Assembly (NCBI GenBank): GCA_035476635.1
Contig: DATILI010000072.1
Coordinates: 1 to 30,607, forward strand
Length of the DNA: 30,607 bases
Reading direction: 5' to 3'
Origin: DATILI01 sp035476635
GTDB taxonomy: Bacteria; Pseudomonadota; Gammaproteobacteria; Burkholderiales; Burkholderiaceae_C
Positions 26,340 through 30,607 of the stretch are shown here, piece by piece. A program made the translations under genes and the position numbers. The stretch's first letter is position 1, and the number at the start of each line of letters is the position of its first letter. The notes beneath the pieces are model-generated. The model did no database searches, had not been told where the DNA came from, and was given only the letters and a program-made list of their open reading frames with translations.

Positions 26340-26894
26340 TCAGCCCAATCGCTCTTCAAGCATGCCGCGAACCAGATCGCGCTCGCGCGCTTGCCCGATC
26401 CGCAGGGCATCAAACAAGGCCAGCAATTCGTAAAAGGGTTTGTCGCCCTGCGCGGCCAACGGCAACTTGGGATACAGAGGCAACAGCGTCGTGCCGCGTA
26501 GTGGCCCATCGGGATGCGGCCAGACCGGCGGCATTTCATCGGTAAACAACAGCTTTGACTTCAATGGTTCCACGCCGTAGGCCGTGGGAAAGCCTACCGT
26601 CACCTCACCCCGCACCGGCGGGAAAAAGTACGGTGCTCCCTGCAACACCAGCGGTCGGAAAGCGGGCATCACCAACGCCGGCAACCCGTCCATTTCCGTC
26701 AACAGGCGCGAGGCTGTCAGCCTGGTCATGCAAGCATGGGCCTCAAAAGGTGACAAATGTAGGGCGTGCGCCAACACCGCGTAAGGCAACCTTTGACCCC
26801 GCAAGCAAATCAGCTTGAAAGCGACCGCCAAGTCTTGTGGCTTGAGTGACCATTGGGCGTGACTGAGGCGCGATTTGATTCCCGTAGAACTCAC
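26340..26894 (-). CDS. Winged-helix protein, putative antitoxin/autorepressor
   Basis: 184 residues from a GTG at 26894, with GGAGGT six bases upstream; an ATG at 26921 lies inside a palindrome and has no ribosome binding site. The N-terminal part (about 15-65, LKPQDLAVAFKLICLRGQRLPYAVLAHALHLSPFEAHACMTRL) looks like a winged helix-turn-helix. The C-terminal part (VRGEVTVGFPTAYGVEPLKSKLLF; PVWPHPDGPLRGTTLLPLYPKLP) is not a domain I recognise, but it is conserved-looking. It precedes the AbiEii-like gene, and two identical palindromes flank its promoter, so it is likely the autoregulating partner. It does not obviously resemble the classical AbiEi protein. Confidence 0.7.
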   Translation of the reverse strand: MSSTGIKSRLSHAQWSLKPQDLAVAFKLICLRGQRLPYAVLAHALHLSPFEAHACMTRLTASRLLTEMDGLPALVMPAFRPLVLQGAPYFFPPVRGEVTVGFPTAYGVEPLKSKLLFTDEMPPVWPHPDGPLRGTTLLPLYPKLPLAAQGDKPFYELLALFDALRIGQARERDLVRGMLEERLG

Positions 26895-26910
26895 AAGTGC
26901 ACCTCCATAC

Positions 26911-26926
26911 GCAATATGCATATTGC
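26911..26926. promoter_or_regulatory. Operator palindrome 1 (GCAATATGCATATTGC)
   Basis: Perfect 16-bp palindrome just downstream of the -10 box of the HTH/nucleotidyltransferase operon, covering the expected transcription start. The same sequence core recurs 63 bp upstream. Likely autorepression site. Confidence 0.7.
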
Positions 26927-26928
26927 AT

Positions 26929-26937
26929 ACTATAGCA
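26929..26937 (-). promoter_or_regulatory. Extended -10 promoter of the HTH/nucleotidyltransferase operon
   Basis: On the minus strand TGC-TATAGT is an extended -10 (hexamer 26934-26929). The -35 region is AT-rich and unremarkable. The operator palindromes lie on both sides of it. Confidence 0.55.
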
Positions 26938-26973
26938 AAATATTCAAAAATTCATCGTTTATCGTCTGTATAT

Positions 26974-26989
26974 GCAATATGCATATTGA
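26974..26989. promoter_or_regulatory. Operator palindrome 2
   Basis: GCAATATGCATATTGA: the same 14-bp perfect palindrome (CAATATGCATATTG, 26975-26988) as operator 1, exactly 63 bp away (six helical turns). It lies upstream of the -35 region, so loop formation or co-occupancy with site 1 is possible. Confidence 0.65.
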
Positions 26990-27035
26990 ATATTTGTGGA
27001 TCAAAATCTGCAATTCATCCTGTACTCCGGCCTCA

Positions 27036-27383
27036 TCACCCCGAATACTTCCTGCTCGAGCCGCGGGATTGATCCACCGGATACTTGGCTGCGTTCGCCA
27101 CCATCTTGGAATCGGCCGCCGCGATCAGGTCCACACCCAGTTTGTCGGCAAGTTGAAGAAGGTAGAGAAACACGTCGGCGATCTCCTCGGCCACTTTGCT
27201 CTTGGAGTCCACGGAAAGACTGCGGCTCTGCGCTTCAGTCAGCCACTGAAAATGTTCCAGAAGTTCCGATGCCTCTACCGCGAGCGCCGAAGCCAGGTTC
27301 TTCGGTGAATGAAATTGTTCCCAATCCCGTTCCCTGGCGAAGTTTCGGAGTGCAACGATCAATCGGTCGAGATCAGGGTTCAT
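27036..27383 (-). CDS. MazG-like nucleotide pyrophosphohydrolase
   Basis: 115 residues from ATG 27383 (an upstream ATG at 27419 is possible; neither has a clear ribosome binding site). It is an all-alpha NTP pyrophosphatase of the dCTPase/iMazG type: DRLIVALRNFARERDWEQFHSPKNLASALAVEASELLEHFQWL holds the first metal-binding ExxE helix (EASELLEH). The second motif EEIADVFLYLLQLADKLGVDL supplies the ExxD ligands. The C-terminal NAAKYPVDQSRGSSRKY is typical. Such enzymes hydrolyse non-canonical or excess dNTPs to NMP and pyrophosphate. It is upstream of and co-oriented with the HTH/nucleotidyltransferase pair, but 141 bp with its own promoter separate them. Confidence 0.88.
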   Translation of the reverse strand: MNPDLDRLIVALRNFARERDWEQFHSPKNLASALAVEASELLEHFQWLTEAQSRSLSVDSKSKVAEEIADVFLYLLQLADKLGVDLIAAADSKMVANAAKYPVDQSRGSSRKYSG

Positions 27384-27576
27384 GCTTGGCTTCACAGAGG
27401 TGCAATGGAGTCGTTTCATTCTAGGAGGGTGGCTAGCACAAGCCCTCACCACCACGCAGAAGAATCCCGCAAGCCCGCGCCCTCATTGGGTGGTTGCCGC
27501 GCAACACCTCGCGCTCGCCGAGCGCATCCATAGAATTCCCGCCAGGGTGCGCAGCATCAACAAGAAGGAGACCGTC

Positions 27577-27894
27577 ATGCCCTGGATACTTTTAGGAATC
27601 GCCGGCCTGCTCGAAGTGGCCTGGGCCGTGGGCTTGAAGTACACCGAGGGTTTCACGAAGTTGTGGCCCTCGATCGGCACGATCGCAGCGATGACGCTCA
27701 GCGTGGTGCTGCTCGGCCTAGCCATGCGCTCGCTGCCCGTGGGTACGGCCTACGCGGTGTGGACGGGCATCGGCGCCGTGGGTACTGTGGTGCTGGGCAT
27801 CGTGCTGTTTTCCGAGCCGGCTACGGCCGCCCGGCTGGTGTGCCTGGGGCTGATCGTGGCCGGCATTCTGGGGCTCAAACTGACGCACGTCTGA
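27577..27894 (+). CDS. sugE: SMR-family exporter SugE/Gdx
   Basis: Small multidrug resistance protein, 105 residues, four membrane helices, working as an antiparallel dimer that exchanges protons for guanidinium (Gdx group) or quaternary ammonium ions. The essential Glu13 is present in GLLEVAWAVGLKYTEGFT, a signature of the SugE/Gdx branch, and PVGTAYAVWTGIGAVGTVVLGI is the family signature of helix three. Very close to E. coli SugE throughout. AAGGAG lies eight bases before the ATG; longer in-frame readings are not credible. No guanidine riboswitch is recognisable in the 193-bp upstream region. Confidence 0.95.
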   Translation: MPWILLGIAGLLEVAWAVGLKYTEGFTKLWPSIGTIAAMTLSVVLLGLAMRSLPVGTAYAVWTGIGAVGTVVLGIVLFSEPATAARLVCLGLIVAGILGLKLTHV

Positions 27895-27898
27895 ACAC

Positions 27899-27921
27899 AA
27901 CGATTCGCAACGCCAATCGTT
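27899..27921 (+). repeat. Inverted repeat after sugE
   Basis: AACGATT-N9-AATCGTT, perfect 7-bp stem starting five bases after the sugE stop. No T run follows, so it is a weak terminator at best; it could also be an operator for the following Bug-CoA-transferase operon. A second stem GCCAGC-N9-GCTGGC lies at 27977-27997. Confidence 0.45.
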
Positions 27922-28024
27922 CCAGCCGAATTCCGAATTGGACACGAATCCTTGAGCGCGCCAAGATGCGTTCGCTGCCAGCCGCAACCGCGCTGGCTGC
28001 GAACAACATCTTTGGAGACAAGAC

Positions 28025-28984
28025 ATGCGATTTGTGCTTCCCTTTGCTGCGGCTCTGGGCCTGCTGTGGGGCCCGGCGAGCCTGGCGCAGACTTATCCGG
28101 CGGCGCCCATCACGCTGGTGGTTCCATTCGCCGCCGGCAGTGGTACCGACGCGGTGGCGCGCGCAGTAGGCCAGAAGCTTTCGGAGCGGCTCAAGCAGCC
28201 GGTGCTGATCGACAACAAGCCCGGTGCCAGCGCGCAGCTCGGTGCGCAGTTCGTCGCCAAGGCCAAGCCCGACGGCTACACCTTGTTCATGACGACCAAC
28301 ACCTCGCACTCGGCCAACCCGAGCCTGTTCCAGTCGCTGCGCTACGACCCGATCAAGGACTTCACGCCAATCGCGCGCGTGGGCGAGTTGCCGTTCGCGC
28401 TGGTGGTGCATCCCGGCGTGCAGGCCAGGACGATGAAGGAGCTGATCGACCACGCGCGCGCCAACCCGGGCAAGCTCTCCTATGCCACGCCCAACAGCAC
28501 CTCGTTGGTGGCGTCCGAAACCATCAAGCGCATTGCCGGTATCGACATGGTGGGCATTCCCTACAAATCCAGCCCCCAGGCCATGACGGACCTGATCGGC
28601 GGGCAGGTGCAGGTGTATGTGGTGGACTTCGGATCCGGCATGAGCATGCTCAAGACCGACAAGATACGCGCGCTGGGCGTGACCACCGCCGACAGCTCGA
28701 AAATCCTGCCCGGCGTACCGCCCATCGGCAAGACGGTGACCGGCTTTGACCTGACTTCATGGAATGGCGTCTTCGGCCCGGCAGGCCTGCCGCGGCCGGT
28801 GGTTGACCGCCTGAACACCGAGCTGCAGGCCGTATTGGCCGACAAGGATGTGCAGGACAAGCTGGCGATGATCGGCTTTGAAGTCTGGCCGACCAGAACG
28901 CCCGAGGAATTCGCGAAGTACGTGGCCGACCAGCTCGCCAACTGGACGGCGCTGATCAAGCAAGCCGGCATCAAGCCGGAGTAA
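28025..28984 (+). CDS. Bug/TctC-type periplasmic solute-binding protein
   Basis: 319 residues with a Sec signal peptide (MRFVLPFAAALGLLWGPASLA, cleaved before QTYPAAPI). Landmarks of the family: VVPFAAGSGTDAVAR, DNKPGASAQLG, KPDGYTLFM, LRYDPIKDFTPIARVGELP, and ANPGKLSYATPNS. GGAGA lies before the ATG. It is the first gene of an operon with a CaiB/BaiF CoA-transferase (5-bp gap) and a cupin, so the bound ligand is probably the carboxylic acid that the transferase activates. No tctA/tctB genes are in view. Confidence 0.94.
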   Translation: MRFVLPFAAALGLLWGPASLAQTYPAAPITLVVPFAAGSGTDAVARAVGQKLSERLKQPVLIDNKPGASAQLGAQFVAKAKPDGYTLFMTTNTSHSANPSLFQSLRYDPIKDFTPIARVGELPFALVVHPGVQARTMKELIDHARANPGKLSYATPNSTSLVASETIKRIAGIDMVGIPYKSSPQAMTDLIGGQVQVYVVDFGSGMSMLKTDKIRALGVTTADSSKILPGVPPIGKTVTGFDLTSWNGVFGPAGLPRPVVDRLNTELQAVLADKDVQDKLAMIGFEVWPTRTPEEFAKYVADQLANWTALIKQAGIKPE

Positions 28985-28989
28985 GCCTG

Positions 28990-30219
28990 ATGACCGACAG
29001 CACCGGCACCCCGCGCGGCGGGCCGCTTTCGGGCGTGAAGATCCTCGACTTGACTTCGGTCGTGATGGGTCCGTTCGCCACGCAGATCCTCGCCTCGCTC
29101 GGCGCTGAGGTGACCAAGGTGGAAACACCCGAGGGCGACAACATGCGCCACGTCGGCCCGATGCGCAACCCTGGCATGGGCCACATCTTCCTGCATGCCA
29201 ACCAGGGCAAGCGCAGCGTGGTGCTGGACCTGAAGCGGCCCGAAGCGCGCGAGGCCGCCTTGCGCCTGGCTGAGCGCAGCGACGTGCTCATCAGCAACGT
29301 GCGGCCGCAAGCCATGGCGCGCCTGGGTCTGGACTACGAAGCAGTGCGCGCGCGCAACCCGCGCATCATCCACGTGAGCTGCTGCGGCTTCGACCAGGAG
29401 GGCCCGTATGCGGCGCGCCCCGCTTACGACGACCTGATCCAGGGCGCGACGGGCCTGCCCTGGCTGATGCAGCAATATGGCGCCGAGGCACCATGCTACG
29501 CACCCGTCACCCTGGCCGACCGCGTCACCGGCCTGCACGCGGTGTATGCGGTCACCGCCGCGCTCTATGCGCGCGAGCGCACGGGCGAGGGCCAGGCCGT
29601 CGTGGTGCCGATGTTCGAGGCCATGACGCAATTCGTCTTCGGCGACCATTTGGCGGGCCTGAGTTTTGAGCCCAGCCAAGGCGACCCGGGCTATGCGCGG
29701 CTGCTCACGGCGCACCGTCGCCCTTATCGCACGCGCGACGGCTACCTGTGCGTGCTGATCTACAACGACAAGCACTGGCGCAGCTTCTTCGAAGCCATCG
29801 GCCAGCCCGAGCGCATGGCACACGACGCACGCTTTGCCTCGCATGGCGCACGTGCCGCGAACATCGATGCGGTGTACGAGGAAGTGGGCCGGTTGATGCA
29901 GGAGCGCAGCACGGCCGAGTGGCGCGGCCTGCTCGACGCGGCCGACGTACCCAACATGCCCATGAACTCGCCGCAGGACTTGCTGGACGATCCGCACCAC
30001 CAGGCGACAGGTTTCATTCGCAGCATCGACCACCCGACCGAGGGCCGCCTGCGCACGCCCGGCACCCCCACGCGCTGGAGCCACACGCCACCGGCCGCCG
30101 ACGCCACTGCCGCGCCGCAGCTGGGCGAGCATTCGCTGGACGTGCTGCGCGAACTGGGCTATGGCCCTGAAGAGATCGAACGCATGCTCGCCTGCGGCGC
30201 TTGCGCCGCCGCCACCTGA
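28990..30219 (+). CDS. CaiB/BaiF (class III) CoA-transferase
   Basis: 409 residues. Class III CoA-transferases move CoA between acyl-CoA and a free acid through an aspartyl-CoA anhydride. Landmarks: GVKILDLTSVVMGPFATQILASLGAEVTKVE (N-terminal Rossmann part), GKRSVVLDLKRPEAR, NVRPQAMARLGLDYEAVRARNPRIIHVSCCGF, catalytic Asp147 in PAYDDLIQGATG, and YRTRDGYLCVLIYNDKHW in the small domain. The real substrate (formyl-, carnitine-, succinyl-type) cannot be told. It starts 5 bp after the Bug gene and is followed 26 bp later by a cupin gene. Expected to act in catabolism of an organic acid. Confidence 0.93.
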   Translation: MTDSTGTPRGGPLSGVKILDLTSVVMGPFATQILASLGAEVTKVETPEGDNMRHVGPMRNPGMGHIFLHANQGKRSVVLDLKRPEAREAALRLAERSDVLISNVRPQAMARLGLDYEAVRARNPRIIHVSCCGFDQEGPYAARPAYDDLIQGATGLPWLMQQYGAEAPCYAPVTLADRVTGLHAVYAVTAALYARERTGEGQAVVVPMFEAMTQFVFGDHLAGLSFEPSQGDPGYARLLTAHRRPYRTRDGYLCVLIYNDKHWRSFFEAIGQPERMAHDARFASHGARAANIDAVYEEVGRLMQERSTAEWRGLLDAADVPNMPMNSPQDLLDDPHHQATGFIRSIDHPTEGRLRTPGTPTRWSHTPPAADATAAPQLGEHSLDVLRELGYGPEEIERMLACGACAAAT

Positions 30220-30245
30220 ACCGCTTTCCCCTGAAGGAGTTGAAC

Positions 30246-30607
30246 ATGACAACCAGCTATTTGGTACGCGGCGCCGAGGTTCCCGCCTACCACCCCGCCA
30301 ACCACGAACACACCAGCAACCAGCGCCTGATCGGCCCCGACAACGTCGGCGCCAGGCATCTCGAAGTGGTGCTGGGCACCATCGGCCGCGGCGGCGGCGC
30401 CCTGCCGCATGCGCACCCGGGCATGGAGCAGGTCTGCTACCTGCTCGAGGGCAGCGCGCACGCCGAAGTGGCCGGCCAGTGCTTCGAGATGCAGCCGGGC
30501 GACGCCTGTTTCTTCCCGGCGGATGCGCTGCATGTGTTCACCGTCACCAGCGAAAAGCCTGCCCGCGTGCTGGTGATCTACAGCCCGCCCTACGGCGAAA
30601 ACCCCGC
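30246..30607 (+). CDS. Cupin-domain protein, partial
   Basis: The first 120 codons are present; the end lies beyond the window. GGAG lies seven bases before the ATG. The cupin motif 1 is GALPHAHPGMEQVCYLLEG with metal ligands H55, H57 and E61; motif 2 is PGDACFFPADALHVF with H96. Single-domain cupins of this kind occur as dioxygenases, isomerases or regulators' sensor parts; its position after the Bug and CoA-transferase genes suggests a catabolic role. Function not determined. Confidence 0.85.
   Translation, partial: MTTSYLVRGAEVPAYHPANHEHTSNQRLIGPDNVGARHLEVVLGTIGRGGGALPHAHPGMEQVCYLLEGSAHAEVAGQCFEMQPGDACFFPADALHVFTVTSEKPARVLVIYSPPYGENP

Noticed and set aside
27384..27576. Guanidine riboswitch in front of sugE
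   Set aside because: SugE/Gdx genes often carry one, but I do not find the paired ACGR-loop hairpins or other guanidine-class core; only a generic GCGCTC/GAGCGC stem.

Overview
The window is GC-rich chromosomal DNA of a betaproteobacterium, most likely a member of the Burkholderiales in or near the Comamonadaceae. Reasons: the PhaR/BdhA/PHB-depolymerase genes of polyhydroxybutyrate (PHB) metabolism, two Bug/TctC-type periplasmic binding proteins, a sigma-70 with a long Lys/Ala-rich N-terminus, and very compact gene packing. Most of it is ordinary core genome; I see no transposase, integrase, phage gene, rRNA or CRISPR array. The species assignment is inference from gene content only.

Region 1 (1-7138): RNase R (cut by the window edge) is divergent from tRNA-Leu(CAG), followed by terminators and convergent rimO, then phaR. 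Two small membrane proteins come next (a DUF883/YqjD-like protein and a 52-residue DUF3309-like protein). A PHB-depolymerase-type esterase lies downstream of a ribbon-helix-helix (CopG-type) regulator. In front of the regulator sits a striking array of GGATGG boxes spaced exactly 11 bp. A two-CBS-domain protein and tRNA-Val(GAC) close the region.

Region 2 (7222-15660): relA, with an alpha/beta hydrolase just upstream in the same direction; 3-hydroxybutyrate dehydrogenase; a LysR regulator divergent from an NAD(P)-binding oxidoreductase with a clear T-N11-A dyad between them; an orphan Bug-type binding protein; and an acyl-CoA ligase. 

Region 3 (14014-23115): on the minus strand a PotD-like periplasmic binding protein is fused end to end (TAG-ATG) to a Cache-HAMP-GGDEF diguanylate cyclase and followed by the acyl-CoA ligase, with no ABC permease or ATPase. 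This resembles a ligand-sensing c-di-GMP module (NspS/MbaA type) rather than a transporter. Divergent from it are dnaG and rpoD, the conserved part of the macromolecular synthesis operon without rpsU. A perfect extended -10 promoter lies right after dnaG, and rpoD has a roughly 275-nt hairpin-rich leader and a strong terminator.

Region 4 (23123-30607): an esterase, a DUF1772 membrane protein, an EamA transporter, then a two-gene AbiEii-like nucleotidyltransferase/winged-helix module. The AT-rich promoter of that module carries two copies of a 14-16 bp palindrome 63 bp apart. After it come a MazG-like pyrophosphohydrolase, the SMR exporter SugE/Gdx, and an operon of Bug protein, CaiB/BaiF CoA-transferase and cupin (cut by the window end).

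The most novel-looking items are the 11-bp phased operator array at 6303-6386, the binding-protein/diguanylate-cyclase pair at 15682-18489, and the palindrome-controlled toxin-antitoxin-like pair at 25615-26989.
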